Part shown: positions 35,726-45,083 of the stretch, piece by piece
Numbering within the stretch: position 1 is the stretch's first letter
Layout of the letters: each line of letters opens with the position of its first letter
Source of the DNA: an uncultured Succinatimonas sp.
GTDB taxonomy: Bacteria; Pseudomonadota; Gammaproteobacteria; Enterobacterales; Succinivibrionaceae
Assembly (NCBI GenBank): GCA_902465145.1
Contig: CABQMD010000001.1
Location: 1-45,194 of the forward strand
Reading direction: 5' to 3'
Length of the DNA stretch: 45,194 bases
Made by a program: the position numbers and the translations under genes
The notes under the pieces: model-generated
The model's input: only the letters and a program-made list of their open reading frames with translations
What the model was told of the DNA's origin: nothing
The model's database searches: none

Positions 35726-36343
35726 ATGTTTGCAAAGTTAGTTAAAAGCACCATATTCATTGCCGCAGTGATTTTATTCACAGCTTCTGTTCAGGCTAAA
35801 GATTATGTCGAAGGCAAGGATTATGAGGTAAGGGGAACGGTAAAATCGGAGAAACCAGAGATCCGCGAATATTTCTCTTTTTTCTGCGGTCACTGTTTTG
35901 CCATGAGAGATCAGTTTCATCAGGTGCGTGATCATTTCTTGGGAAAAGCAGAGTTTGTAATGAATCCTGTTTATGTTTTAGGCGGAGATTTGGGTGTTTA
36001 TTCAGAGACAACCTATGCAGTTGCACAAGTAGCAGGAGTTGCTGATCAATATGAGGATTTGCTCTTTAAATCCATTCATGTTGACAATGAAGAACCGCAA
36101 AATCTGGATTTCTTTATCGAGAAATTAGGTGATGTAGGCATTCCTTCTGAAAAAGCTTTGCAGTCGTACAATTCTTTCGTGGTCAAAGGTATGGTGTCTT
36201 CTTGGGATAATTCGGTTGAATATGCAAAGATTGAAGCAGTACCTGAGATTATGGTCAATGGAAAATACGTAGTAAAAATGGATGACATTGACAATGTCGA
36301 GCAATTGAATGCAGTCATAGATTACTTGCTGACGCTCGATTAA
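35726..36343 (+). CDS. dsbA: DsbA-type thiol:disulfide interchange protein
   Basis: This periplasmic oxidase donates disulfides to folding proteins. The signal peptide covers residues 1-24 (ends SVQA). The active site is FFCGHC (Cys54, Cys57) in a thioredoxin fold, with the cis-proline loop AVPEIMVNG near 171-179 as in DsbA (E. coli CPHC and VPALFVNG). The CGHC dipeptide differs from E. coli CPHC. At 205 residues it matches DsbA (208) rather than DsbC. Its ribosome site GGGGA is in the spacer after the squalene synthase gene, and a bidirectional terminator follows. Probable client in this window: PhoA. Confidence 0.9.
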   Translation: MFAKLVKSTIFIAAVILFTASVQAKDYVEGKDYEVRGTVKSEKPEIREYFSFFCGHCFAMRDQFHQVRDHFLGKAEFVMNPVYVLGGDLGVYSETTYAVAQVAGVADQYEDLLFKSIHVDNEEPQNLDFFIEKLGDVGIPSEKALQSYNSFVVKGMVSSWDNSVEYAKIEAVPEIMVNGKYVVKMDDIDNVEQLNAVIDYLLTLD

Positions 36344-36359
36344 GTTAACGGCAAAAACG

Positions 36360-36388
36360 AAAAAAGGATCGCCTAAGAAGCGATCCTT
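36360..36388. terminator. Bidirectional intrinsic terminator
   Basis: AAGGATCGC (36364-36372) and GCGATCCTT (36380-36388) pair around 7 nt. Six A precede it (T tract for the minus strand) and TTATCT follows. It ends both dsbA and the convergent acyltransferase gene. Confidence 0.88.
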
Positions 36389-36409
36389 ATCTGTAGGGAA
36401 CAAGTATTT

Positions 36410-37330
36410 TTACTTTTTTGTTTTATGTTCGGCAAGTTGCAGGATATTTGAGATTTTTTGGTCTTTTTCCTGCCAAACATCGCGTAAATGCATAGTGAAT
36501 TGATGTTTGTACGCCTTATCTCCTAAATAGTCGCCGCTGATTTCTGGGGTCACGTTTACCAGTTCTATGTCGGCATATACATCCTTAAGTCTTCCCTTTA
36601 AGAGATCGATAAAAGGTTTGGACGGATATCTGTTATGAGGATATACGAGCGTGGTATTAAATACGTAGTCTATATCTTTACCGATCTCCCCTAAAGCTAT
36701 GGCCACGGAAGCAGCCTTCGGCGGCATCAGGTTTTGGTATTGCGAACGGGCAAGTTTTGCTTTGACCGGTGTGAAACGGGTACCCTCGACAAAATTTATG
36801 AGCGACGAAGGGTTGGCTGCTAAACGTCTGCAGGCTTTTTTGGTGCTTTCGATATCAGCGTTACGCAATTTTGGATCTTTTAAAAGCTTTTCCCGTGAGT
36901 AGCGACGTAAAAAAGGCATGCCCAAAGCATAACAAGCCAGTCCTACAAACGGGATATAAATAAGAGAATGCTTCATAAAGAATTTTGTAGTGGGAATACG
37001 ACCGCGGTACACGCAACAAAGAATGATAATGTCGGCCCAACTTAAGTGATTAGAGATCACAACACATGATTTTTTTATTTTAGGTACTTGATCGCCTGAT
37101 ATATGCCATTTGATATCGTTGGTAAGTTTTAAAATCACGGCATTGTCAAAAACCCAAATCCTGTAAAGCCAGAAATTGCATTTTTCGCATAAATTTGCAA
37201 TCAAAGACAAGGGAATGAGTATACGGATCAGCCCCAATAGCATGATTGGAGTTGCTATTACTATACAGTTAAGCGGTATGAGAATGCAGTTTAACAGCAG
37301 GAGCACGGGGCTCGGCAAAAAGGCCAGCAT
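36410..37330 (-). CDS. PlsC-family acyltransferase, YihG-like
   Basis: This membrane enzyme of the lysophosphatidate acyltransferase family transfers fatty acyl groups to a phospholipid precursor. An N-terminal hydrophobic stretch (about residues 5-45) anchors it. The HxxxxD motif is NHLSWAD (His95, Asp100) and the second motif is NFVEGTRFT (about 184-192), which matches YihG's extended form rather than E. coli PlsC. RYPSKPFIDLLKGRL is a later conserved block. The 306 residues equal the YihG class (310). It is monocistronic, convergent with dsbA. E. coli YihG is thought to affect phospholipid composition; the exact substrate here is unknown. Confidence 0.82.
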   Translation of the reverse strand: MLAFLPSPVLLLLNCILIPLNCIVIATPIMLLGLIRILIPLSLIANLCEKCNFWLYRIWVFDNAVILKLTNDIKWHISGDQVPKIKKSCVVISNHLSWADIIILCCVYRGRIPTTKFFMKHSLIYIPFVGLACYALGMPFLRRYSREKLLKDPKLRNADIESTKKACRRLAANPSSLINFVEGTRFTPVKAKLARSQYQNLMPPKAASVAIALGEIGKDIDYVFNTTLVYPHNRYPSKPFIDLLKGRLKDVYADIELVNVTPEISGDYLGDKAYKHQFTMHLRDVWQEKDQKISNILQLAEHKTKK

Positions 37331-37435
37331 AATTGATTCCTCGTTTTAAAATCGCATTATTTTAGCAAAATAGCCGTCGTTAATATTTTTTGCAAAAAAG
37401 GGAATATAGGCTGCTTTGCGTTCCAAATTATGATA

Positions 37436-37505
37436 TATAATCCTAATCACGGACATGGACGCAAGTTTAAGTTTTAGCCTGCTTTCAGGCATATACGAAC
37501 GCCTG
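37436..37505 (+). promoter_or_regulatory. ilvE upstream region: TATAAT and competing hairpins
   Basis: TATAAT is at 37436-37441 with no good -35. Downstream, CAGGC (37486-37490) can pair either with GCCTG at 37477-37481 or with GCCTG at 37501-37505. A 26-codon frame from 37455 is not rich in Ile/Val codons and no T-run terminator follows, so classical attenuation is not supported. Confidence 0.3.
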
Positions 37506-37580
37506 TGCTACACTGAACGAAATTGCGGTTGGTAAATTTAACCTGCCGTCAAAAAAGCTGAAATAATAGAGGTATGAAAA

Positions 37581-38507
37581 ATGGCTGATCATCCTAAGTC
37601 ATTGTGGTACAACGGTAATATGGTTCCTTGGGAGAGCGCTAAAGTTCACGTAACCGCTCATGCCCTGCACTATGGCTCAGCCGTTTTTGAAGGGATCAGA
37701 GCTTATAAAACTGAGAAGGGTCCCCAGATCTTCCGTTTGAAAGATCACATCAATCGTTTGTTTAACTCCGCCAGAATTTATCGCTTCCCCGTCGGCTTCT
37801 CCAAAGAAGACATCATGGAAGCTTGCAGAAAGTCAATTTCTGCCAACGGTATGGAATACGGATATATTCGTCCTTTGATCTTTATGGGCGAAGTCGGTCT
37901 GGGGGTTAAATTTAAGAAGGGCGTAAATGCAGATGCTATGGTTTGCGCTCTGCCTTGGGGCGCGTACCTCGGTGAAGAAGGCCTTAAGAAGGGTATTCGT
38001 GTAGCCGTTTCTTCCTGGCGTCGTTTGGCTCCGGATACTATTCCTACCGAAGCTAAAGCTGCCGGTAACTATTTGTCTTCCATTTTGATTGCCAACGAAG
38101 TGACCGGCAACGGTTATGACGAGGCAATTGCTTTGGATGTTAACGGTTATATTTCCGAAGGTTCAGGAGAGAACGTCTTTATCGTTAAGGATAAGGTTCT
38201 GTACACTGCGCCTTTCACCTGCGGTTTGCTCCCAGGCATTACTCGTGATGCCGTGATCCATTTCGCTCACGACTTGGGCTATGAAGTGGTTGAAAAGAGA
38301 TTGGCTCGTGAAGCAGTTTACGGTGCTGACGAAGCATTCTTTACCGGTACGGCTGCAGAGATCACCCCTATTGCTTCAGTAGACGGTTTGGATGTCGGTC
38401 CCGGTCATCGCGGCCCTATTACCGAGGCTTTGCAACAGCACTTCTTCGACTATGTTCAAGGCAAGATCGAAGATAAGTACGGTTGGCTGACCCCGTGCAA
38501 TGACTGA
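37581..38507 (+). CDS. ilvE: Branched-chain amino acid aminotransferase
   Basis: IlvE transfers amino groups between glutamate and the 2-oxoacids of Ile, Val and Leu using pyridoxal phosphate. HVTAHALHYGSAVFEGIRAY (about residues 25-44) and EAKAAGNYLSSILIANE (about 160-176), containing the Lys that binds the cofactor, are diagnostic. EGSGENVFIV and FFTGTAAEITPI complete the fold-type IV signature. It has 308 residues (E. coli 309) and GAGG 8 nt before the ATG. It is first in ilvE-ilvD-ilvA; the two others lie beyond a terminator. Optimised-looking codons suggest high expression. Confidence 0.96.
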   Translation: MADHPKSLWYNGNMVPWESAKVHVTAHALHYGSAVFEGIRAYKTEKGPQIFRLKDHINRLFNSARIYRFPVGFSKEDIMEACRKSISANGMEYGYIRPLIFMGEVGLGVKFKKGVNADAMVCALPWGAYLGEEGLKKGIRVAVSSWRRLAPDTIPTEAKAAGNYLSSILIANEVTGNGYDEAIALDVNGYISEGSGENVFIVKDKVLYTAPFTCGLLPGITRDAVIHFAHDLGYEVVEKRLAREAVYGADEAFFTGTAAEITPIASVDGLDVGPGHRGPITEALQQHFFDYVQGKIEDKYGWLTPCND

Positions 38508-38550
38508 TCTGATTTTAGAATTTTAAAACGAATTGAATTTTGAATTTATA

Positions 38551-38585
38551 AACCCGCAATCCGATGGACCCGTGCGGGTTTTTTT
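38551..38585 (+). terminator. Intrinsic terminator between ilvE and ilvD
   Basis: AACCCGCA and TGCGGGTT pair perfectly around 14 nt and run into seven T. It lies 15 nt before the ilvD start codon, so it either cuts ilvE off from ilvDA or lets only a fraction through. Confidence 0.88.
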
Positions 38586-38599
38586 ATAGGAACAAAAAA

Positions 38600-40450
38600 A
38601 TGCCTAAAGCTTATCGTTCAAGTATTACTTACAAAGAAAAGAAGATGGCCGGTGCCAGAGCATTGTGGAAAGCTACCGGTATGAAAGATGAGGATTTTGG
38701 AAAACCGATCATTGCCGTTGCCAATTCTTTTACTCAATTTGTGCCAGGTCACGTACATTTGCATGATATCGGTCAGCTCGTGGTAAAGGAAATTGAAAAG
38801 GCAGGCGGTATAGCCAAGGAGTTTAATACCATTGCAGTTGATGACGGCATCGCTATGGGCCATGACGGCATGCTGTATTCGTTACCTTCTCGCGATATTA
38901 TTGCCGATTCAGTTGAATACATGGTCAATGCACACAAAGCGGATGCCTTGGTATGTATTTCAAACTGCGATAAAGTAACACCCGGTATGCTTATGGCTGC
39001 CATGCGACTTAATATTCCTACGATCTTTGTTTCAGGAGGTCCGATGGAAGCTGGCCGTATGAAGGGCTGTGATTATAAGGTAGACCTTATCGATGCCATG
39101 ATCGTATCTGCAGAACCCGGTGTCACCGATAAGGAAGTAAGCGATATCGAATATGCTGCCTGCCCTACTTGCGGTTCATGTTCAGGTATGTTTACTGCCA
39201 ATTCGATGAATTCGTTAACCGAGGCTTTGGGATTGTCGTTGCCTGGCAACGGATCTTTGGTTGCCACTCATGTTAATCGCAAGAATTTGTTCATCAAGGC
39301 GGCTCATCGTATTGTTGAGATGGCCAAAGCGTATTATGAACATGATGATGAGTCCGTTTTGCCGCGTTCCATAGCAACCCGCAATACTTTTGAAAACGCC
39401 ATGTCTTTGGATATTGCCATGGGCGGCTCTACAAACACCGTACTTCACCTTTTGGCAGTTGCTCAGGAAGCCGGTGTCGATTTTACTATGACCGACATCG
39501 ATGCCTTATCCCGCAAGATCCCTCATATCTGCAAGGTTTCACCTTCCACCCATGAATATCATATGGAGGAAGTGCACAATGCCGGCGGGATCATGAATAT
39601 TTTGGCTCAGTTAAAGAAGCACGGCTTGTTACATGAAGACAGTCGTACCGTGAGCGGTTTGAGCTTGGGTGAGCAGATCGATAAATACGACATTGAAAAG
39701 ACCAACGATCCTGAAATTTTGAAATTTTATAAATCAGTTGGTGCAGGCAGACAGTGTATTCAGGCTTTTTCGCAGGAAACTTATGTGGATAAACTGGATT
39801 TGGATCGTGCCAACGGTTGTATTCACGATATTGAACACGCTTATTCAAAAGATGGCGGTTTGGCTGTATTGCACGGTAATTTGGCGGTAAACGGTTGCAT
39901 AGTAAAAACAGCCGGTGTCGATCAGTCTATTCTGAAGTTCGTAGGTCCTGCAAGAATCTTTGAGTCTCAGGAAGATGCCGTTGACGGCATTTTAGGCGGC
40001 AAGGTAAAAGCCGGTGACGTGGTGATTGTAAGGTATGAAGGTCCTCGCGGCGGTCCCGGCATGCAGGAGATGCTCTATCCTACCTCTTACATTAAATCAG
40101 TCGGTTTGGGTAAAAAATGTGCTTTGATCACTGACGGACGTTTTTCTGGTGGTTCGTCTGGACTTTCCATAGGTCACGTATCTCCTGAAGCAGCTAATGG
40201 CGGCAATATAGGTCTTTTGGAAGAAAACGATATTATTGAGATAGATATTCCCAATCGTACCATTCGTATGGCTGTTTCTGATGAAGAACTGGCTAAACGT
40301 CGTGCAGCCATGGAGGCAAAGGGCAATAAGGCCTGGCAACCTGAGCATCGCGATCGTCAAGTTTCCTTTGCCCTGCGTGCTTATGCAAAGATGGCTTCAA
40401 GTGCCGACAAAGGCGGTGTACGCGATCGTAGCAAACTGGAAGGACTTTAA
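38600..40450 (+). CDS. ilvD: Dihydroxy-acid dehydratase
   Basis: This iron-sulfur enzyme dehydrates dihydroxyisovalerate and dihydroxymethylvalerate to the 2-oxoacids used by IlvE. The start [18 protein letters not shown] aligns with E. coli, and [13 protein letters not shown] and [17 protein letters not shown] hold the cluster cysteines. [20 protein letters not shown] near the end is the family signature. With the ATG at 38600 (AGGA 9 nt upstream) it has 616 residues, the same as E. coli. An in-frame ATG at 38564 lies inside the preceding terminator and is rejected. ilvA follows 5 nt after the stop. Confidence 0.97.
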   Translation: MPKAYRSSITYKEKKMAGARALWKATGMKDEDFGKPIIAVANSFTQFVPGHVHLHDIGQLVVKEIEKAGGIAKEFNTIAVDDGIAMGHDGMLYSLPSRDIIADSVEYMVNAHKADALVCISNCDKVTPGMLMAAMRLNIPTIFVSGGPMEAGRMKGCDYKVDLIDAMIVSAEPGVTDKEVSDIEYAACPTCGSCSGMFTANSMNSLTEALGLSLPGNGSLVATHVNRKNLFIKAAHRIVEMAKAYYEHDDESVLPRSIATRNTFENAMSLDIAMGGSTNTVLHLLAVAQEAGVDFTMTDIDALSRKIPHICKVSPSTHEYHMEEVHNAGGIMNILAQLKKHGLLHEDSRTVSGLSLGEQIDKYDIEKTNDPEILKFYKSVGAGRQCIQAFSQETYVDKLDLDRANGCIHDIEHAYSKDGGLAVLHGNLAVNGCIVKTAGVDQSILKFVGPARIFESQEDAVDGILGGKVKAGDVVIVRYEGPRGGPGMQEMLYPTSYIKSVGLGKKCALITDGRFSGGSSGLSIGHVSPEAANGGNIGLLEENDIIEIDIPNRTIRMAVSDEELAKRRAAMEAKGNKAWQPEHRDRQVSFALRAYAKMASSADKGGVRDRSKLEGL

Positions 40451-40455
40451 TTTCT

Positions 40456-41982
40456 ATGAGCGAAAAACAATACGATGCGCAGGAGTATCTGCACAAAATC
40501 CTTCTGGCGCGTATTTATGATTTGGTAAAAGTGACTCCTTTGCAGAAATTGGAGTCTTTGTCATCAAGATTAGGCGTGAATGTGCTGTTAAAGCGAGAGG
40601 ATCTGCAAAAAATCCACTCGTTTAAGCTGCGCGGTGCCTATAACATGATCAAAGGACTTTCTCCTTCTCAGCTTAAAGCCGGTGTGATCACGGCTTCTGC
40701 CGGTAACCATGCTCAGGGAGTGGCTTTATCTACTCAGAAGCTCGGGGTAAGGTCCGTTATTGTCATGCCGACTACAACACCGGATCTTAAAGTTGATGCA
40801 GTGCGTCGCTACGGAGCTGAGGTTGTATTGTACGGAGACAGTTTTAACCAATCCTATGATTATGCTCAGCAGTTATCTCGTAAGAAGGGATTTACCATGA
40901 TCCCTCCTTATGATGATCCTGAGGTGATCACGGGACAAGGTACCATTGCTCATGAGATTGTGGGGCAGTGTGATGACATCGATACCATCTTTGTGCAGAT
41001 AGGTGGAGGCGGATTAGCTTCTGGTATAGCTGTTTACATCAAGGCTCTTTTACCGGAAATTAAGGTTGTAGGTGTGGAGGCTGAAGGAAGTGCCAGCATG
41101 AAAGCTGCGCTTAAAGCCGGAAAACCTGTGGATATAGGCTATGTGTCTCACTTTGCTGACGGCGTGGCTGTAAGTAAGGCCGGTACGGAGACGTTCCGGG
41201 TTTTAAGCAAATATCTTGACGATATCGTTACATGCACTAATGATGAAATTTGTGCAGCAATGAAGGATATTTTCGATGATACCCGTGCCATTGCAGAACC
41301 TTCGGGAGCATTGTCTCTTGCCGGTTTGAAAAAGTATGTGCGTGAACATAATTGCAAGAGCGGAAATTTCGTCGCCATTCTTTCAGGTGCCAATGTTAAA
41401 TTCCATACTTTGCGTTTGGTGGCTGAGCGTTGTGATGTCGGTGAAATGACGGAAGGCATTCTTTCTGTAGAGATCCCTGAAACACAAGGTTCATTCCTTG
41501 AATTCTGTAAAGCCATAGGTTCAAGAACCGTAACTGAATTCAGTTATCGTCTGGCTGATTCCCAAAGAGCACGAGTTTTTGCCTCTATTGAACTTACCGG
41601 AGGTAAAAAAGAGTTGGGAGAGATCAGTAAATCGTTAAAGAAGAAAGGTTATCTGGTATCGGATCTTACCGACGATACGATTGCCAAGGATCACGTTCGT
41701 TATCTGATAGGTGGTCACTTGCATTCGAAGATCACGGAAAAGCTTTTCCTGTTCGAGTTTCCTGCTACATCAAATGCTTTACTGCGTTTCTTGGAAACTT
41801 TGGGGGATTCATACAGTATTACGCTTTTCCATTTCCGTATCACCGGTTTGGAGTTCTGCAGCGTGCTTTGCGGTTTTGACGTAACCGGCAAGGAGGAAGG
41901 CGTGATGGAATTCATAAGAAAGGTCGGGTATCCGGTTACCGAGGTAACCTCTAACAGTACTTATCAGCAGTTCCTGCGTTAA
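40456..41982 (+). CDS. ilvA: Threonine dehydratase, biosynthetic
   Basis: IlvA deaminates threonine to 2-oxobutyrate, the first step specific to isoleucine, and is normally inhibited by isoleucine. The catalytic domain holds the pyridoxal-phosphate lysine in KIHSFKLRGAYN (Lys about 55), SAGNHAQG, and the phosphate loop IGGGGLASG. Two ACT-like regulatory repeats occupy about residues 330-508, so this is the long biosynthetic form (E. coli 514) and not the short catabolic TdcB. Its ribosome site AAGGAC is inside the end of ilvD, indicating coupling. Confidence 0.96.
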   Translation: MSEKQYDAQEYLHKILLARIYDLVKVTPLQKLESLSSRLGVNVLLKREDLQKIHSFKLRGAYNMIKGLSPSQLKAGVITASAGNHAQGVALSTQKLGVRSVIVMPTTTPDLKVDAVRRYGAEVVLYGDSFNQSYDYAQQLSRKKGFTMIPPYDDPEVITGQGTIAHEIVGQCDDIDTIFVQIGGGGLASGIAVYIKALLPEIKVVGVEAEGSASMKAALKAGKPVDIGYVSHFADGVAVSKAGTETFRVLSKYLDDIVTCTNDEICAAMKDIFDDTRAIAEPSGALSLAGLKKYVREHNCKSGNFVAILSGANVKFHTLRLVAERCDVGEMTEGILSVEIPETQGSFLEFCKAIGSRTVTEFSYRLADSQRARVFASIELTGGKKELGEISKSLKKKGYLVSDLTDDTIAKDHVRYLIGGHLHSKITEKLFLFEFPATSNALLRFLETLGDSYSITLFHFRITGLEFCSVLCGFDVTGKEEGVMEFIRKVGYPVTEVTSNSTYQQFLR

Positions 41983-42013
41983 GTACGTTTTGTTTTATTA
42001 GGAGTCAACGGAG

Positions 42014-42463
42014 TTGAATAGGAACGCAGTTGTAACGTTACTTTTGGGAGCAATTTTTTTTCTTAATGTTGCTCATGCTGATGTTTCAGATTTTGAAATG
42101 CACAAATGTAAGGATGCAGTCACTTTCGTCAGAGCAGATGGTAGCGTTACTGCGCAGTTGCGTATTCTGCGTTCTATCAATTCCGTTTCAACTACCAAGG
42201 AGTATGCCCGTTACGTTATGGACCGTTATCGTGGCTGGGGATTAACGCCGGTGTTGGATCTTCGGGGATTCTCGTTTCGTTACGTAGACAATGCTCCCTG
42301 CTCGGGATTGGTTACTTTTTTTGACGGAAGATCGTATCTGTTCTTTTCTGCCTGCGGTGATTTTGTTCCGGAGGATATAAGCAGACTGTTTAAACAGGCT
42401 GATCATGAACTTAGAATTTCAGAACAGCTAAAACGGGAAGCTCATCCGAATTTGTATCAGTGA
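42014..42463 (+). CDS. Small exported protein of unknown function
   Basis: This 149-residue protein is not recognised. It begins with a signal peptide (residues 1-22, ending AHA). The mature part has three cysteines (32, 96, 114), a central RYRGWGLTPVLDLRGFSF stretch and a charged C-terminus. The start is TTG, supported by AGGAG 9 nt upstream (42000-42004). It is 31 nt after ilvA with no terminator between and a clear one after, so it is probably the last gene of the ilvDA transcript. No functional link to branched-chain synthesis is evident. An odd cysteine number in the periplasm would leave one thiol free or allow dimerisation. Confidence 0.65.
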   Translation: MNRNAVVTLLLGAIFFLNVAHADVSDFEMHKCKDAVTFVRADGSVTAQLRILRSINSVSTTKEYARYVMDRYRGWGLTPVLDLRGFSFRYVDNAPCSGLVTFFDGRSYLFFSACGDFVPEDISRLFKQADHELRISEQLKREAHPNLYQ

Positions 42464-42499
42464 CAAAATTATTTAACCGCATGGTAACGTACATAATTG

Positions 42500-42526
42500 A
42501 AAAGGCAGGGAGTTCCTGCCTTTTTT
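42500..42526. terminator. Bidirectional terminator between the ilv group and hemY
   Basis: AAAAGGCAGG and CCTGCCTTTT pair around GAGTT and are followed by more T on the plus strand. The flanking A/T tracts suit both directions. Confidence 0.9.
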
Positions 42527-42534
42527 GCGTTTGG

Positions 42535-43752
42535 TTAGTTATATATTTTCGGGATCGGCAACTGTAACGGTTCGTTTCCGTCATCTATCGACGAAGCCTT
42601 GATAAAACAGTCCGCAGCTTCGGCAAAATTCTGTTGCCTTGCCAGAACCTGACCTATTTTGTTGTAGATCTCAGCGTTGGGGGCAAACTCAAGTGCTCTG
42701 TGATAGTCATCAAGAGCTTCTTGTAACAGCCCTGATTTAAGTTCCAAATTAGCTTTTGCCTTAAGAAGCGGCAAATTCAGTGTTCCTGAGATCACGTCTG
42801 ATTGTGTTTTAGTATTGAGTACTTTTAATACTTCGGGAATGCATACGTCCCATTTGGCGATGCTTTCAAGAAAATCGGGATCCAATCCTTTTTTGAGAAC
42901 GGACAGGGCCAAAGGTTTAGCGTGTTCCGAATCTCCGATGTGTACCAATCTGCGTACATAAGCCCCTAGGGCTACGTTGTCATGTCTTGTTTGTTTAGAA
43001 AGAGTTTTCCACAGATGTTGCAATTCCTCAGAGCTCTTCATTGCTTCCATGCGCTTATTAAGAGACCTGCTCTCGATATTGGCTGCTTCTTCTGCGGTTA
43101 TAAGTTTATATTTAACCAGATCTCCTGAGATTTCTGCCAATTTTTGCAGATCATTTTCGTGTTGGTAGCAAAGCAGGTAAAGTCTGTAGATAAGTTTATT
43201 GCGTTGTGAGGGTTTTAATGCAGAAAGATCTTCCAATGCGGCTTTGGAATTGTTGATGCGCAGGTTAAGTTTGGCACGTACGATTTTTGACGCGGCCAAG
43301 GAAACTTCGTTAAACGTAGCTGCCTGATCAAGAAAAGCACGGCAACGCTCGTATTCCCCTGCGTTGAAAGCCGCTTTTGCTCCGACAAACAGGGCATGTA
43401 AAGGCAGACTCTTAAGATCGCTGCTGCGGGAGAGTAAACTCAAAGTTTTTGCATAATCTCCTTCTTCGTAGGCAAGATAAGCCGAGTCTTGTAATGTCAG
43501 GGCCTTACGGAGATTGCGTTTGTGCAGCCAGGAAGCAGTTCCTCCCGGAATTTGTATGAAGCGTTTAACAACTCCGGTTATGATCCACAGCAATGCAAAA
43601 AATAGTATGGCAATTGCCGTTGCCGTAACCAGCGATGTTTCTACTATGTAGTTGCCAAAGGCAATATGTACAAAGCCTTGAGACTCAGAAGCCATAGGTC
43701 CTAAAGCAACAGCGGCCGCGAGAATGGCAATCAGCAGGATCAACTTTATCAT
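42535..43752 (-). CDS. hemY: HemY, TPR-containing inner-membrane protein of the hem operon
   Basis: The 405-residue protein has two N-terminal membrane spans (about residues 1-20 and 40-63). The family block HKRNLRKALTLQDSAYLAYEEGDYAKTLSLLSRSS (about 82-116) continues into TPR-like helical repeats, ending DDYHRALEFAPNAEIYNKIG and NFAEAADCFIKAS. E. coli HemY is 398 residues. It is encoded after hemX in the uroporphyrinogen operon and is thought to organise late haem enzymes; it is not the Bacillus protoporphyrinogen oxidase of the same name. It overlaps hemX by 4 nt (ATGA). Confidence 0.9.
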   Translation of the reverse strand: MIKLILLIAILAAAVALGPMASESQGFVHIAFGNYIVETSLVTATAIAILFFALLWIITGVVKRFIQIPGGTASWLHKRNLRKALTLQDSAYLAYEEGDYAKTLSLLSRSSDLKSLPLHALFVGAKAAFNAGEYERCRAFLDQAATFNEVSLAASKIVRAKLNLRINNSKAALEDLSALKPSQRNKLIYRLYLLCYQHENDLQKLAEISGDLVKYKLITAEEAANIESRSLNKRMEAMKSSEELQHLWKTLSKQTRHDNVALGAYVRRLVHIGDSEHAKPLALSVLKKGLDPDFLESIAKWDVCIPEVLKVLNTKTQSDVISGTLNLPLLKAKANLELKSGLLQEALDDYHRALEFAPNAEIYNKIGQVLARQQNFAEAADCFIKASSIDDGNEPLQLPIPKIYN

Positions 43753-45083
43753 TTATTGCTCTCCTGTTCAGAAGAACTGTCATCTCCGTCTGATGCTTGA
43801 ACTGCTTTTTGTTTGCTTTCATCTGTTGAGGGGCTGATGATGCGTATTCTTGAAGATGCTATGTCGCGAAAGACGGAGTAGCTTGACAGTACGCTCGGAA
43901 CGTCAACGCTGATTTGTAAATCTTTTACTGATTCAAGCGCTTCTATATTGGCTTTGAAAGCATCACCGGAAGGATCGTAGTATTTTTTTATAAGACTTAC
44001 AGATTGTTCTATATTGCTACGGAATGACTGCGGATCGCTTTGAATCAGTGCTTGTTTTGATAGTAGCAGTAAAGCTCTGATATTTTCCTTTAAAGTTTGA
44101 GCTTGAGAGGTGGATAAAAAATCACTTAAAGCCTGATCATCGCGACGTCTTATCTCTATAAATTTTGATGAGAAATTTTTGACAGAGTTCCACAAATTTT
44201 CCTTCCAATTGGCAGGATCTTTTTGTAATTGCGTATTGATTTGTGTTTTGTCACCGGAAAATTCACCGTCCAAACCGTTAAGCGTCATGGCATTTAGGTT
44301 TTCGCAGACGCTGTCGATTTTGAAGAGTATTCCGCGTTTGTCTACAGAAGGCAGATTGGCCAGTTTCAGCAGATCGCTGGCAATGGCTTTTCTAACTTTT
44401 ATTACATCCGGATCTTCAATATTGATAAGCATGGCGTCAGCATCTTTCAGGCACCAGATAGCTGATGTTGCATCGGATTGAAATACGGCAGTTTGAAAGG
44501 CACTGTTTACCAAGAAATAGGCCTGAGCCAATTTCCAGTCGTCAGGATTACGATCTTCGTAACGCTTCAATTCTGCTGAAGCAGTATCCAAACCTTTTTC
44601 TGCATTATCCAATCGAGTTGACAATGAAGAAATTTGTCCGTCGATGACGGATTTCAGGTCTTGATTTTCATTTTTTAATTTTTCATTTGATGCCAACAGA
44701 TCTTCAATGCGTTTGTTTTGTTCGGAGAACGCAGTCAACAATCTTTCTGAACGATTCTGAGCTTCTTTGGCTGAAATTTTTAATAGATTTGATTCGTTTG
44801 CGGCTTGTTGCTGGTTTTGATTTAAGTACCATCCTCCGCTGACACCTGCTATTGCAAGGATAAGCACTGCAGCAGAAAGCAAAGTCGTCTTTGATCGTAT
44901 TTGTTTGAATTGATCCGTATTTGGCACTGAATTTTGTTGGACCGTGTTTTTTTTATCAGTATCAGCTTGTTCCGCTTTTTTCATAGAAGCCGCCTGCTCT
45001 TCAATGGCCGTAACTTCGGCATCGAGTTTTGCAGGAGAGATTTCCTGATGCTGATCCTGATTTCCCTTGGAGCTGTCTGTCAT
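43749..45083 (-). CDS. hemX: HemX, single-span protein of the hem operon
   Basis: The N-terminus (1-65) is charged and cytoplasmic, rich in Gln, Glu and Lys. One membrane span (about 67-87, ending GGWYL) follows, then a coiled coil of roughly 90-160. The periplasmic domain includes WKLAQAYFLVNSAFQTAVFQ and IEIRRRDDQALSDFLSTSQ, as in HemX (the latter corresponding to the RLVKVR-type block before FLSP). The 444 residues exceed E. coli (393). E. coli HemX was once called uroporphyrin-III methyltransferase but lacks such a fold. TGAGG precedes the ATG. hemC and hemD, usually upstream, would lie past the window edge. Confidence 0.88.
   Translation of the reverse strand: MTDSSKGNQDQHQEISPAKLDAEVTAIEEQAASMKKAEQADTDKKNTVQQNSVPNTDQFKQIRSKTTLLSAAVLILAIAGVSGGWYLNQNQQQAANESNLLKISAKEAQNRSERLLTAFSEQNKRIEDLLASNEKLKNENQDLKSVIDGQISSLSTRLDNAEKGLDTASAELKRYEDRNPDDWKLAQAYFLVNSAFQTAVFQSDATSAIWCLKDADAMLINIEDPDVIKVRKAIASDLLKLANLPSVDKRGILFKIDSVCENLNAMTLNGLDGEFSGDKTQINTQLQKDPANWKENLWNSVKNFSSKFIEIRRRDDQALSDFLSTSQAQTLKENIRALLLLSKQALIQSDPQSFRSNIEQSVSLIKKYYDPSGDAFKANIEALESVKDLQISVDVPSVLSSYSVFRDIASSRIRIISPSTDESKQKAVQASDGDDSSSEQESNK

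Noticed and set aside
37455-37535. Possible ilv leader peptide and attenuator before ilvE
   Set aside because: The 26-codon frame is not rich in Ile, Val or Leu codons, lacks a ribosome site at proper spacing, and no T-run terminator follows the competing hairpins.
38564-38599. Earlier in-frame ATG for ilvD
   Set aside because: It lies in the loop of the ilvE terminator and has no ribosome site; ATG 38600 matches the E. coli start.
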